Part shown: piece by piece, positions 32,920 through 44,652 of the stretch
Layout: each line of letters opens with the position of its first letter
Position numbering within the stretch: position 1 is the stretch's first letter
Assembly (NCBI GenBank): GCA_030435675.1
Contig: CM059623.1
Location: 2,568,012 to 2,632,011 of the forward strand
Length of the DNA: 64,000 nt
Source: Steinernema hermaphroditum
Taxonomy: Eukaryota; Nematoda; Chromadorea; Rhabditida; Steinernematidae
Direction: 5' to 3'
Translations under genes and position numbers: made by a program
Notes under the pieces: generated by a model
The model's input: the letters and a program-made list of their open reading frames with translations, nothing else
The model's database searches: none
What the model was told of the DNA's origin: nothing

Positions 32920-33642
32920 TTATGTGAAAAATTTCCACGCATAAATGCCGACGCCCAGCGCGGCACACAATGCGGTAGCGCCAAACAAAAGCTGGCGGCG
33001 CTTTTCTGCAACACGTTCCCGCTCCCGGTTCACGATGTGCCTCTGGATTATCACTCGACTCATCTGGACAAATCCTGTCTAAACAGTTCACTTGATTGCA
33101 GAGCATCGAGCAGGAGCATACCCAAGATCTGTTGGCGATCGGCCACTGTTGCCTGATGGCTCGCTCCAGGTAACGTCCAGTGTAAACGGCGATGTCGGTG
33201 ACTGCTTGGGGGCAGTTGTTTCTGATGAGTTTCAAGGAGACCTGTCCAGCAAAGGCCATCAGGGCAACGAGTCGGCCATAAGGCATTTGGACTGTTCCCT
33301 CGTCTTGGTTCTTATGCATAGTGTCGACTACCTAAAACCCACAGAAATGAAATCCGAAACAGAGATGAACGAGATTACTTCAACGTAGCGATTGTACGTG
33401 AATTGTGTGTGGTCGTCGCCGTTGAGGAGGATCCGTACTAGCATGCTCAGTTCTTGGGCGTTCCTCTCTTCAAAAATTCTACAAACCTCATAAAGGGCAT
33501 TGTGCGCAGGCTGTGGTTCATAGGCCCGATCAGGCCTCTGCCACCACATCATGCCTTCTGCGGAGATTCTGCGGTCGAGGTACTCATTGACGAATCCTTG
33601 CGCTGAGTATTCCTCTCTTTCGTAGTCGGGTACGTCTGACAT
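32920..33642 (-). CDS. ced-9: CED-9/Bcl-2 family protein
   Basis: Three exons: 33379..33642, 33122..33331 and 32920..33078, with introns of 47 and 43 bp (phase 0); 210 residues. A TTTTTCAG acceptor ends three bases before the ATG. The BH1 region is MPYGRLVALMAFAGQV and the BH2 region is RQQWPIANRSWTGFVQM, split by the last intron at the conserved W|TGF. The C-terminus is a tail anchor, RRQLLFGATALCAALGVGIY followed by AWKFFT. By family it is an anti-apoptotic protein of the outer mitochondrial membrane that holds CED-4 inactive. It lies 230 bp downstream of sdhc/mev-1 on the same strand, the arrangement known for C. elegans cyt-1 and ced-9, which supports orthology. No BH4-like N-terminus was confirmed. 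Confidence 0.88.
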
Positions 33643-33872
33643 TGTCTGAAAAAGACGAAAAGCGTTAGTCCCGCCAGCAGAGAACACAGGAAAAACAGTG
33701 GGTAACGTAGAAATGGGTAAGTAGACAAGCACAGGACAGTTACCAAGCAGACACAGAAGATAACATCGCCAAAGGATTCATTATTTATTCATCACCAGAA
33801 GACTAAAGAAATCACCGACTACGCTAGTATTATACAGTTCGATTTGGTACAGAAACGCGCGAATGAATCAAG
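33643..33872 (-). promoter_or_regulatory. Intercistronic region of sdhc-ced-9 operon
   Basis: On the minus strand an AATAAA (33784-33789) lies 84 bases past the sdhc stop. After a further ~140 bases comes the TTTTTCAG acceptor just before the ced-9 ATG. This spacing fits a nematode operon junction, with 3'-end formation of the upstream message and SL2-type trans-splicing of the downstream one. Confidence 0.65.
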
Positions 33873-34421
33873 TTAGAGCTTCTTCAACTTCTTCTGTTCC
33901 TTCTTAGCAGCGATGACGACGGCGAGAGCGATGGCGATGGAGATTCCGAAGACGAACCATCCACTGCGGTAGACGGAGACGATGTCCGTGCCCATGGCGA
34001 GATCGAATCCGAGGAAGCGCACTCCGTTCAGGGTGTGGAAGACAATGGGGAACGCGACGATGAACTGGAAGGCGCCGGTGATGACCGACGGTATGTTCCA
34101 GCTGCGGATGTACTCGATGAAGGTGGTGAAGTCCACTGGGAGCGCGGCAAATCCGAGACCTCCGATGAGTAGTGTGCCGGCCATCACGCATCCACTGATG
34201 CGATGGAGTCCCGAGAGGTACCAGGTCAGCTGGGGCTGGTAGATCTGGAGATGAGGGCTGATTGGGCGGTTGAGGGCCTTCTGGCGCATCAGGTATTCCC
34301 ATCCGAGCTTCTGGATCGGCGTCTTCGCATCAGCACGGGTGAGGGCGGACGTGTGGAGACGGACAGCATTGGGGAGTAGTCCGGTGCTACGGCACAGGGT
34401 GGCTGCTCGCATGAACGACAT
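33873..34421 (-). CDS. mev-1: Succinate dehydrogenase cytochrome b560 subunit (SDHC)
   Basis: A single coding exon of 182 residues. The ATG at 34421 follows TTTTCAGACAAG, so an in-frame extension of 19 codons upstream is rejected. An N-terminal mitochondrial targeting region (MSFMRAATLCRSTGLLPNAV) precedes the family signature NRPISPHLQIYQPQLTWYLS with SGLHRISG. Three membrane helices follow. The haem-ligand region is VFHTLNGVRFLGFDLAMG. The C-terminus is basic (AAKKEQKKLKKL). It anchors complex II in the inner mitochondrial membrane and takes part in ubiquinone reduction. It is the likely first gene of an operon with ced-9. Confidence 0.95.
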   Translation of the reverse strand: MSFMRAATLCRSTGLLPNAVRLHTSALTRADAKTPIQKLGWEYLMRQKALNRPISPHLQIYQPQLTWYLSGLHRISGCVMAGTLLIGGLGFAALPVDFTTFIEYIRSWNIPSVITGAFQFIVAFPIVFHTLNGVRFLGFDLAMGTDIVSVYRSGWFVFGISIAIALAVVIAAKKEQKKLKKL

Positions 34422-36473
34422 CTTGTCTGAAAACAACAACGCATTAGGTAATCGTTTTGAAAGCACAAGCACATACAAATCGATATACTCGGGTGATCAA
34501 AGAAGAAAAGCTATAAAGCAACAGTGGGAACGATAGTGATGACGACGTTTGCAGAAAAAGCGAAACCACGCGGTGTGATAACGATTTTGACAAAAGAGAA
34601 CACCCATTGAACGAGCAAACATTGAAATTCAGTCAAAATACTTAGGGCGCCATAGACATAACGGCCCGTCTTCGCACTAGCCCACAAGAACAAAACCTAA
34701 TCCATTCGCGCTCTGACCCCGACAGCGCTCGCTCGCCTGGCTCTTCCGTCTTCATTAGGGTGATCAATAATGTGTGACCTCGAACGAGGATCAAATGAGC
34801 GAACAAACATGCATATGTCATGGAGAACAGCACTTGAGCAGAATTGGCGATCCACCGCTCTAAGAATCTATGTTGACCACAAATGATAGTCTAGAAACAC
34901 AGACACAACGCTGCTGCAAAAGTTAGACAGACAATGCACGCAGTTTAAGAATTTTTAGTAGTGGTAGTGGTTTTTAGTAATGGTCTTGAGCGGTGCATTC
35001 TCAAGAAAACTACAAAAACCGCTAAAAGCAAAATCCCAGAAATTGGCTGCATATTCGCCCGCCAAAAGCGCATTCACGAATATTTCGGCGTTCTACCGCC
35101 TCGCCTGTCTATTGGCTACAAATAAGAACCTGGAATCGATGAGACAGCGGCGCTGCAAAATTCAGACAGACATGAGGTCTCGAAATACCTAGTTGCAGCG
35201 GTCGGTCGAGCTCCTCAATGGTGCTTATATTTGCAAATTCCTAAGACCTACAAATTATGAGCGCATTCTAAATTCAAATAATTCAATGTTGTGCGCGCAG
35301 CAGTCAAAGAAACCAACCAAACCAACATCTGCGACTATTCAACAAGAAAAACTAGGAATTCAACACAAACAACGGCAGATTACAAGCAAAAACCGTTTCA
35401 TCGACAGCGAAAGAATTCCGTGCCTTATCAACCAGTGTGTTCCGCTTCTGACTTTCATCAGAGACATAAGCGAAAGCGTCAAACAGAACATAACCGAACC
35501 CCAAAATCGCAACATAATTGAACGTCTAGTAGACCTTATCAGGTCAAACTGATAACTTGTACTTTTTGCCCAAAAGAATCGTCGAAAAGAGCTGGAGACT
35601 TACCGCAAAATTTTGACATAAACAACGCGGACTTCGTGAGTGTTAGCAACGTTAGTGGCAGCGCCGATGGCGAACGTGCAAATTCCCAAAGAGAAGTGAG
35701 CGGCGACGCTGGAGCGTTTCCAGATTGATATGTACGGTGTCGCGGCGAGAGCGCCAGTGAAGTTATGACACAACTCGAAAATTTCGAGGTTCGGTCGGTT
35801 TCGGATTCGCTATTTTTGGACTTCCCGAAGGAGTGATTTTCCATCGTTTTTCCACTGAATTTGCTTCAATTGGGGAGCTTTATGTTTATGTTGTTACTGT
35901 CGATTTTCCGACGAATCTTTTAGATACCGATTTTAGTGGGTTTTCTAGGAATTTTGCATGTTTCTGGATGTGCTGTTCCTAAACTCTAATCTGCGGATTC
36001 AGTCCAATTGGAGTAGAACGGCATTTACATCGTTTAGAAACGTGCACAGCAGGAATTGGAGGCAATATGAACACACCACTGGGGAACCCGACCGACCAAC
36101 ACAACAAAACTTCTGAAACGGTGACCAAATATTTGTCTGCAGCTGCAGCGTCGTTGTCTCTGCATTTCCAGATTCTCATTTTGGTCAGCAACGACGCTCA
36201 GAGCGGTGGAACTTATCCAAGCACCGTTCTCCACAACATATACATATCCATCTGTGTTTGCTCGCTTATTTGATCTTATTTCTTTTGAGTTCCTGTGAAA
36301 GTTTCCTTGAAATGTTGACCTGAAGCGGCGAACTGCTATTTCCATTGGTTATTTTACTCAGTGACCATTTCACACTCTTGAAAATCGTTACAAATGCACA
36401 CATCTAGAAATCGCGTATTTTGGCCGTCTTTATGTGTATTCTACGTTATTATACACTCCTCCTCCTTCAGATC
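34422..36473. other. Divergent intergenic region, possible stray exon
   Basis: The shared upstream region of sdhc (-) and DHX37 (+). A short repeat (GACA..GC.GCTGCAAAA.TTAGACAGACA) occurs at about 34905-34930 and 35140-35170. On the minus strand 35627-35800 an ATG-less frame reads NFTGALAATPYISIWK and later SLGICTFAIGAATNVANTHE, and runs to a good donor (TTTGCG|gtaagtc). It looks protein-like, but I found neither a start nor a partner exon. No other gene is supported. Confidence 0.35.
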
Positions 36474-39400
36474 ATGTCTCAAAGACCCCAGAAACGAAAA
36501 ACAATCGTAGAGGCGGCTGGGGTACCGATCGTCGTCGAAGGCTACCCATCCGATGGCTACAGCGATCGCGGCGGCGCGAACGCGCTGATCATCCAGCCGA
36601 GCGCACAAAAGCGCAAGAACGAAGATGAAACCGAAGTGGGCGAAGCGAAAAAGAAGAAGCAGCAGTTCGGACGCGAGCGTATGCTTGAGAAACAGAAGAA
36701 GAAGGAGTCCAAATCGAAGGTGAAGAAGTTGCAGAAGATTCTCGAGCGAAAGAGGCAAAAGGAGACGGTAGGCGTTACGTGTCGATGCTGGAAAACGTGC
36801 GTTGTTCCAGAGAGAGCAGCTGTTTGAGTGCCTCCAGCAGTACCAGCTTCCTACAGAGCAGCTGAATGCTTTGGTGTCCACTGCGCACCGAAACGATAAG
36901 GAGAAGATCTCCAGGTATTGTCGGCAGAACGCTCCTGGTCCAAAAACGACTCTTTTCAGAGATGAAGCTACTCAATCTGCCCTTGCTGTTCAATTCCCGT
37001 CAAAATTGCGCAGTTTGAGTGGAGCACAGATTCGCGCTGCCGAAGCGAAGGCCGCTGTTCAAGAAAACTACTGCGAAACTAGCGAATCGGAAGGAGATAT
37101 GGACGATGAAGAGATTCAACATATTATCGACAAGTACAAGGGGAAACCGTATCGCGTGGAAGAGCCCAACTCTCCTATCACTGTAGCTGTGAAGGACGAG
37201 CAATCCGACTCCGATGAGGAAGAGGGCAAGCCGAGAATTCCAAGAAACGATGAAGACGACGTGTCCGATTTGATTGGAGACGTTCCCAGCAACCTCGGTG
37301 GAATCAAAGGAGAAAAAGTCGTTGTCACTCGAACGGCGGAAATCGATGCCGCTCGTTCGAAACTACCTCTTTTTGCCGAGGAGCAGTCGATTGTTGAAGC
37401 CATCAATGAGAATCCGGTATTCGCGCCTTGACTTGATCTCAGCACAAGCTCAGTTTAGGTTGTCATCGTATCCGGAGAGACTGGTTCCGGTAAAACCACG
37501 CAGATCCCGCAGTTCCTTTACGAAGCTGGGTACACTTCTAAAGGCCATCTGATTGGAGTGACTGAGCCTCGTCGAGTGGCTGCCATGAGCATGGCCAGTC
37601 GCGTTGGCACTGAACTCAACGATTCAGATGCTGTTTCCTATCAGGTTGACCACGATCCGGCCTATATTTTCAAACGAAAAATCTCATTTAGATCCGTTTC
37701 GAGGGAAATCGTACAGAGAAGACGAAAATCCTCTTTATGACCGATGGTGTCCTTATGAAGGAGATGCAAAACGACATCATGCTGAAAAGCTACTCGGTTA
37801 TTATCATCGACGAGGCGCACGAACGTTCCATGTACAGTGACGTTCTGATTGGTCTTCTGTCGAGAATCGCTCCGATGAGGGCGAAAACGGCCACTCCGTT
37901 GAAGCTGATCATCATGTCCGCTACGCTCAGAATCGATGATTTTACGCAGACGAGGTAGGAAATTGAATGAAAAAGAGGACTAACCCTTGTCCTGGCCAAC
38001 TCAGAACTGCTGCCTAAAGGTTGACTATCACTTTTTAGACTCTTCCCCACAATCACTCCGAAGATCATAAAATGTGAATCGCGTCAGTTCCCAGTCACCG
38101 TTCACTTCGAAAAGAAAACCCCCGAAAATTATATGGCAGCAGCATTCAAGAAGGTCTGCAAAATCCACGAAAGTCTCCCAGCAGGAGCAATTCTTATTTT
38201 CGTCAGTGGTCAGCTTGAAGTGAAAAGACTCATGTCGCAGCTGAAGGCGCGGTACCCGTGGAGTTCGGATAGGAATGCGAAGAACAGGAGAAATAAGAAG
38301 GCCACTCCCGAAGACAAGGACATGAAACTTGGAGATTTGGAAGAAGCCGGTGTGGCCGATGCCGAGCTTTTCGAGGATGACCACGAAATCGCTCAGATTG
38401 ATGTCGACATCACCTCGCTCGGCGATCCTAAGCCCGGAAGTGACGCTCTTTACTGCCTGCCGTTGTACTCGCTTTTGAGTAGCAAGAAGCAGCAGCGAAT
38501 CTTCGAAGAAGTGCCCGCCGGATGCCGTTTGTGCATCGTCTCTACGAACGTCGCTGAAACCTCGCTTACTATCCCCAATGTGCGCTACGTTGTGGACACT
38601 GGCAAGGAGAAGCGGCGCCTACACGATCCCATTACAGGAGTGTCGATGTTCAAGGTGATGAACATTTCGAAAGCGTCCGCAGAACAGCGCTCTGGACGTG
38701 CTGGTCGTGTGTCTTCCGGCCACGCATATCGTCTCTACTCGTCGGCCGTTTTCGAAGACTTCGAGAGCTTTGCAATGCCAGAAATTCTGAACAAACCCGT
38801 CGATCAGTTAGTGCTGCACATGAAGTCGATGAACATCGTTCGCGTTGCGAACTTCCCCTTCCCGACGCCTCCCGACCCAGATCAGCTGGAAATCGCTGAG
38901 AAGAGGCTATTGAAGCTCGACGCGCTGAAGGTCGGCATTGCCAAGAACAAAAGTGTAAGTAAAAAAACTGTAAACTCAACTATTCGGCATCTGATTTCAG
39001 AAGGAAGCCCGAATCACTCCGCTTGGAAAGACGCTCGCGCACTTCCCGCTATCCCCGAAATACGCCAAAATGCTGGCGATGTCCAAGCAAAACGCCCTCC
39101 TGCCATACGCAATTGCCATAGTTTCAATGCTGTCCGTCCGCGAACCTCTTCATCCCATCCACGCAATCCGCGGAGAGAACGAAGAAGAGACGCACAAATT
39201 GATGCTGGAGGCGCTGAAGCGCCGAAGGAAGTGGAGCGGTACGGGACAATGCAGAAGTCTCGGTGATTTGGCCGTTCTGTTCAAGGCGATCAAGAGTGTG
39301 GGCCACATTGATGTACTTTTTTGTCCATTTTTCTTAAGTTACTGACTCTTTGATATAGGCGAGCTCTTGTGAGAAGCTTGGACTGAGACAGAAGGCTATT

Positions 39401-40392
39401 GTTGAAGTTCGGCAGATGCAGAAGCAGCTTTCGCAAATCATCGCCATGTCGCTGAACACTCCAGATGTGGACTACGCTGTGCTGACGAGCGAACCCACCG
39501 AGGCACAGTTCAAGATGCTACGGTAGTGGCGGAAAGCCCGACAAACATTTTCATGTCCTTTTTAGGCAAATTGCCGTCGCTAGCTTGTCAGATCAAATCG
39601 CTAGGCGTGTGGACCCAACCGAAGTGGATGGCGAAGTGCCGAAGGGGGCGTACCAGTGTCAAAATCTGCAAGAATACGTGTTCATCGACGCCACATCCGT
39701 TCTCTTCAAATCAGAGCCCGACTATGTTCTCTATCAAGACATCGTTCAAGTAAACGACAAGATGTGCATGCAAAACGTGACCATTGTCGAAGCGGAGTGG
39801 CTCCCGAGACTTGCCGAAAACTACTGCTACTTCGCTCCCATCGACGATAAGATCGACCCAACGTACGGTCGTACCTTCTAACGCTTTGAACTACGATAAT
39901 TTTTGCAGATTCGACGAGGCCACCGGAACCATCGTTCAGTCCGTCAGAACGACATTCGGGGATCGCGAATGGCTTTTGGGTGAAATCGACCGTCCACTGC
40001 CGAATAACATCCGTGTGTACCGATACTTTGCCCAGTTCTTCCTGGAAGGAAGGGTGTTCCCTGTGATGGCGAAGAATGTCTCGATCATGTTGGCTACTCC
40101 TTCTGTTGTTACGAAGACTTGGGCAAAGCTGCAAGATCGATCGGAGAAGCTCGTCAATGCGCTCATTGAGTATGATGTAAGTGCGACCAGTAGCATAGAC
40201 GAATGCACAATGCAATGCAGACTATAGACAGGCAAAAAACTCATTTTGTTTTAGGTGCGATCTCGTGAGCAGTTGGAAACGATCTGGAAAGAACGAAGCG
40301 AGTATTTGCTCGCAGAATATCTCGCGTGGTTGCCACAGTCGGTACACGACAGAATACAACTCGAATGGCCGCCCTGCGATGTTGCGCAATGA
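36474..40392 (+). CDS. rha-2: DEAH-box RNA helicase DHX37/RHA-2
   Basis: Ten exons: 36474..36767, 36811..37416, 37459..37644, 37692..37954, 38039..38954, 39001..39312, 39359..39522, 39566..39862, 39909..40176 and 40255..40392. They join in frame to 1147 residues, close to human DHX37. The ATG follows CTCCTTCAGATC. A Lys-rich N-terminus leads to motif [11 protein letters not shown], motif Ia [10 protein letters not shown], motif II DEAH, motif [14 protein letters not shown], motif [20 protein letters not shown] and motif [10 protein letters not shown]. Winged-helix/HA2 ([19 protein letters not shown]) and OB-type C-terminal parts follow. Family role: nucleolar ATPase that frees U3 snoRNA from pre-ribosomes during 18S rRNA maturation. 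The C-terminal [20 protein letters not shown] supports DHX37 over the spliceosomal DEAH helicases. Splice choices at exons 8/9 (AC|gtacgg) are by frame. Confidence 0.93.
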
Positions 40393-40573
40393 TGAGCAAT
40401 CGTTGCGATTGATTGTTATACCCGTTGTTATCTTGTTCTTGTTGTTTGTTGTTAGTGTTGTTGTCCTGTGAAAATATCATCTGTTTTGTGCTGATCTGTC
40501 GCTTATAGGAAGATTCCTTTTCGAGTACTTGACATGCTTGTCGCATACAGGAATGTTTAATTCACATTTAGAC

Positions 40574-43500
40574 ATGGGGACGAAGTTAGAACTGCACGAA
40601 CTTCGCGGCTTTGGTGAGGATGAGCTGCACGCATGGCTGCAGAATGCGGTTAGCGTGGACACGTTCCTTCGGAAGGTCGCCTCTGCATCGACCCGAGACT
40701 TTTGGGAATACATTCAGTTGAATAAGAGCACAATGAAACTCGTAGACGCTGTGTTGGGAATTTACCCACGACAATACGAGCCCGAGACGTTGAAGAAATA
40801 CGTGAGCATGCGGGATGACATCAAGCAGCTGATGGCGTCGATGAAGGCGAGCGTCGACAAGATTCTCTTGAAGATCGCCCTCGAGAAGGAGAAGGTTGAT
40901 TTTTATTTGATGTTCTAAACTGTGAATGTGAATCTAGGTTGATTTGCTCTTTCACAAAGACATGGTAACGGCAGCGAGTATCCTGAAAATGGCTCCGATC
41001 GTGGACGCGAAAAATAACGATGGAGTTCTGAATAAGTTGCTCAAGGCGAGTAGCGGATTGACAAAAGCGTTCGAAGAGTACTGTGCAGGGTTGAGTGAGG
41101 TAAGAACGACCGTCTTTCTACAGTGATTGTTGTCAAAACCGGATGCAGATTCACACATTAATGATCCCAGACCATAAATATCCATTGTCTGTTTGTATTT
41201 TTGGAGTCTGGTTTCTTGCTGTCTCTTAACGGGACGGATCGGCTGGGTTTTGTCTCAACTGTGTCTCATTAGACCGGACAAATCATTCGTCTGCCTGTAC
41301 TTTTAGAGACTTATTGTTTATTGTTCGAAAGTTCATCGGTTGTCGTTCCACAAAGGAGCTGTCTATCTGCACTTTCAGAGTCTCCTGATCATCGATGGCC
41401 AATTAGAACTGCTGGTGGACAAAGAGAAAGCGGACATCTCACCCCGGGAATGTGTCTTCGTAGCCCGGATGATTGGAATTTCAATCGACCTTTTTGCATC
41501 CATCATCTCTGCCTTCAACACTTCCAAATCTGCTCGTCAAGCAATTATTCGCTCTCACTTCATTCAAGGGTATGCTAGCTTTCGCCTCCATTTACTGTAT
41601 TCCATGCTCCAGGATCCCATCATTCATTGAGAACTCCATCCACTGGCTCGAAAATGGCACTCTGGAGAAGTTTGCTCGCCCCGCTGGACTCTGCAGAGTC
41701 GAGTGAGTCGTGATTTACAGCGCTCCCAGCTGAAAGTCCTCATTTACAGCCGTTTGAAGGTGAAACGTGACCAGCTGATCGAATTAGGCACGGAACTCTT
41801 CAAGCTCATCTACAGCGATTCGGATACGACGAACTTCGAGAGGAGCCGCATCCTCGAGCAGGCAATCTTCCTGGGAGAGTTCCTCTTCAAACTGAATGAC
41901 GTCATGCCCGTGATGGCCGCTGTGGAAGACCTCATGATGACTCGAGTTTGTGGCCATGAAATGAAGAAGCTAGCGGAGGAGTGTTTGGCTGAAGTGCAGG
42001 CTAGAAAAGCCAAAGAAGAGGCGGAAGATGATCCGGCGTCGGCACAGAATGGCACCTCGAAGAAGAAGGGCTATGTGCCAAGGACGCTGGATGAGTTTGA
42101 CGACGTCAAGAAAGTCGAAATCTACAGTATGGTCACGGATATGCATGACATGTTGCCCCAGATTTCCAGCGATGCTATTATGGTGCATAGTTCTTCTGAA
42201 ATTTGGTAGATTACGGTATTTCTAGGAAGTTTTATATCATTACAAATTCGACAATGAGCAAACGTTAAACTCCCTGTTGGATACGGATGTGCTTCCGCCG
42301 AAACTCCGCAAATTCGTTGCCGAAAACGTGTGGGAAGAGTCGGAGAGCGAAGAAGGTAAGCGCCGCCGCCGGGGGGTAATCGCGTTAATGAAGTCAGATC
42401 AATCGAAAAGGGGGTGTGTGAGAATGAGCTATAAATTTTTAACGGCAGTTTTGTTTATTAATTTTTCATATGATATGTGTGTATTCGAGGCAGTAGCCGG
42501 CATAAGCCATTGCCAGGCGTTCAAGAGTTGCGGCTTCGTTTTCTGAGTTTGAGATCCGTGCTTTAAGTTAGTTTTTCGTAAACGATAAGGTAAACGCTGT
42601 GTCGTGTTCGAACGCGATCTTATACTGTAGGATGAGCAGAGGAGCTTATGTTTTCAACGTGTTTTGATCGCTTATCTAGAGAGATTACTGTAGGAGAGAG
42701 CCGAAGTTTGTTCTAGCTGTGGGAGATGACTAATACAGTAGAACGTAGAACGAGGCTCGGGTTGTTTCATCGTGTTTGGGTGATACCGAAAATTGTGGCT
42801 ATGAAGCTGAAGTTTCCTTTCAGGGGGGATTTCATATTTTTCTCGCTTAATTTCCGGTCTTTTCTCGTCCTCACTTGACGTCAATCTTGAAAAACAACCC
42901 GAATTTTGAATGTGACAGTTTAAATCCCTAATTGCAGTAATTGGCCACTTCCCTATCCCTAGTTCGGTTAGTCGCCGTCGAAGCTGTTGCTTTCGTTCAC
43001 GGGAGCGCGTTCAGCGACGCGCGACCACTGCAATTTGTTAATATTTTATGAGCACCAGCTCCTGTCATCCCGTGTCGCCCCGGCAAATCGATATATCCGG
43101 CGCCGCGGCGGCGAGAAAGGGCATAGCAGATTACGGTAGCTCGTCTCTTTCTGTTTTAGACAATGCGGAAGCGTCGAAGCCGGGTCCCTCCTCTTTGTTG
43201 TTTTCGCTGAAGCCCGTTGTGCCGAAGAAGAACGCCGCGGCCGCGAAGCCTGCGCCTGTCGCGGAGCTGACGCCCGAGGAGAAGAGGTTAAAGGAGAAGA
43301 AGGAGACAGTGGAGAGGGCAAAGAACGATCTGATTTCTGGGAGGGTGGACGTGTCGCAGACAAAGGATGCGATGAAGTTACAGGCTATCAAGAATCTGCT
43401 GATGAAGAGGAAACAGGGCTTGGTCGACGATTACAGCCAGTTCCAAGTAACCTGTACTGATGGAGCGGTGCTCGTGCCGATGAATCTTGGCAAAAAGTAG

Positions 43501-44146
43501 GTCTTTGGAATCTGGATCCACTCACTAATAAGCGCATTTTAGGAAGGGCACTCAGGCCGACTCTACTGAAGAGAAGAAGGCGCTGAAGGAAAAGTTCGCC
43601 ACTTTCGCCTACGTGATGACCAGCGAAGACGAGTACGACGACGATGAGTGGAGCGACGAAAACGAGGAGAAGGCCGTCGACAAGCCGAAGGAGACGAAAA
43701 AGCCCGCCTTCGAAGTGTTCGTTGTTGTCTTCTGTGCTTGAACGATACAGTAATCCTTTAGACAACGTTTGAACGAGTATCTTCCCCGACAGAAGACGCA
43801 AGACTCTTCTGACGAAGACGAAGAATCCGAAATCGAAGCTGCGCCTGCTGTTTCCAAGACTCAGCCCTCGAAAACCAAGAATGGGGCTGACCCTTCGCGT
43901 GGAGCTCCTGGTCCCTCGAGAGGAGGCACGACGGCGTCTCGGGGCGGTCGTGGTGGAAGCGCCTCGAAGCGCGGTGGCAAGAAGGGCGCCGGAAAGAAGC
44001 CTGCCGAGGAGAACGACGCTCCGATGGTGCCGAAGCTTCGCAAGGACGGCTACACTGGTGGAAAGCAGCGCATGATGAAGGAGCGCCGTAAGGGTGCGAA
44101 CAAGGTGCGCGGAGCCGATCGGAAACGTCGCGGAGGAATGTTCTAA
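40574..44146 (+). CDS. ASCC2, activating signal cointegrator complex subunit 2
   Basis: Nine exons: 40574..40894, 40938..41099, 41379..41569, 41613..41702, 41750..42182, 42226..42355, 43160..43496, 43543..43716 and 43762..44146; 740 residues, near human ASCC2. The N-terminal helical part has DTFLRKVASASTRDFWEYIQ and AVLGIYPRQYE. A CUE domain spans exons 5-6 (MVTDMHDMLPQISSDAI, then MEVLYHYKFDNEQTLNSLL). The C-terminus has DDEYDDDEWSDENEE and a basic KERRKGANKVRGADRKRRGG tail as in ASCC2. By family it binds K63-linked ubiquitin and works with ASCC3 in alkylation repair and splitting of collided ribosomes. Intron 6 is long (804 bp). The exon 8 donor (GAAGT|gttcgt) was chosen to keep frame and is the weakest junction. 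It lies 181 bp after DHX37, so a shared operon is possible. Confidence 0.88.
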
Positions 44147-44652
44147 CGAATATTTATTTAAAGTCACTTCTTTGTATTACACTTTGTTTGTATGGGAACG
44201 GGGCGAGAACGGGGAAAACAAGTAAAGTCGGTGTATTTACAGAAGAGAGATCCTGGCTTCGTGGCTTCTGGAGGGGCTAGCAGAAGAAGCCGAGGTTCGG
44301 GACGGCCTTTTGGTCCTGCGAGCCGTCGAGCGAGATGTCGCCGAACGGAGGGCACTTTGGAGGGGCCATGCGATTCGAGGTGTTCGCTTGGTTCCTGCAG
44401 CGAAAGTGGCTTCTGAAAGATGCGGTGAATCTTTCATTTATGGGCCTAAGCGGGGCTCTGCGAATTTAGACAGATCGTCTTGTCTAGTCTAGCTCACTGT
44501 CTCATTTTGAAAGGAGCTCGATCGGCTGACATGGCTGTTATCAGGTATTTAAGACTTTACTGTCTAGACACCAAAGGACATAAAACAGACAAGTCTCAAC
44601 GCTCACTTTTGCTCGAAATCACCAAAACCCCCGGGGGACCCGCTGTCATATC
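44147..44652. other. Convergent 3' intergenic region
   Basis: Between the ends of ASCC2 (+) and unc-86 (-). The open frames over 44.16-44.44 kb have no domain support. Likely 3' UTRs. No clear structure seen. Confidence 0.4.

Noticed and set aside
34422..34478. 19-codon N-terminal extension of SDHC
   Set aside because: A TTTTCAG acceptor lies between it and the conserved start; the mitochondrial presequence begins at the ATG at 34421.
43048..43500. Independent small gene starting at 43048
   Set aside because: A clean TTTTAG acceptor inside it joins exon 6 of ASCC2 in phase, and the product matches the ASCC2 C-terminal half.
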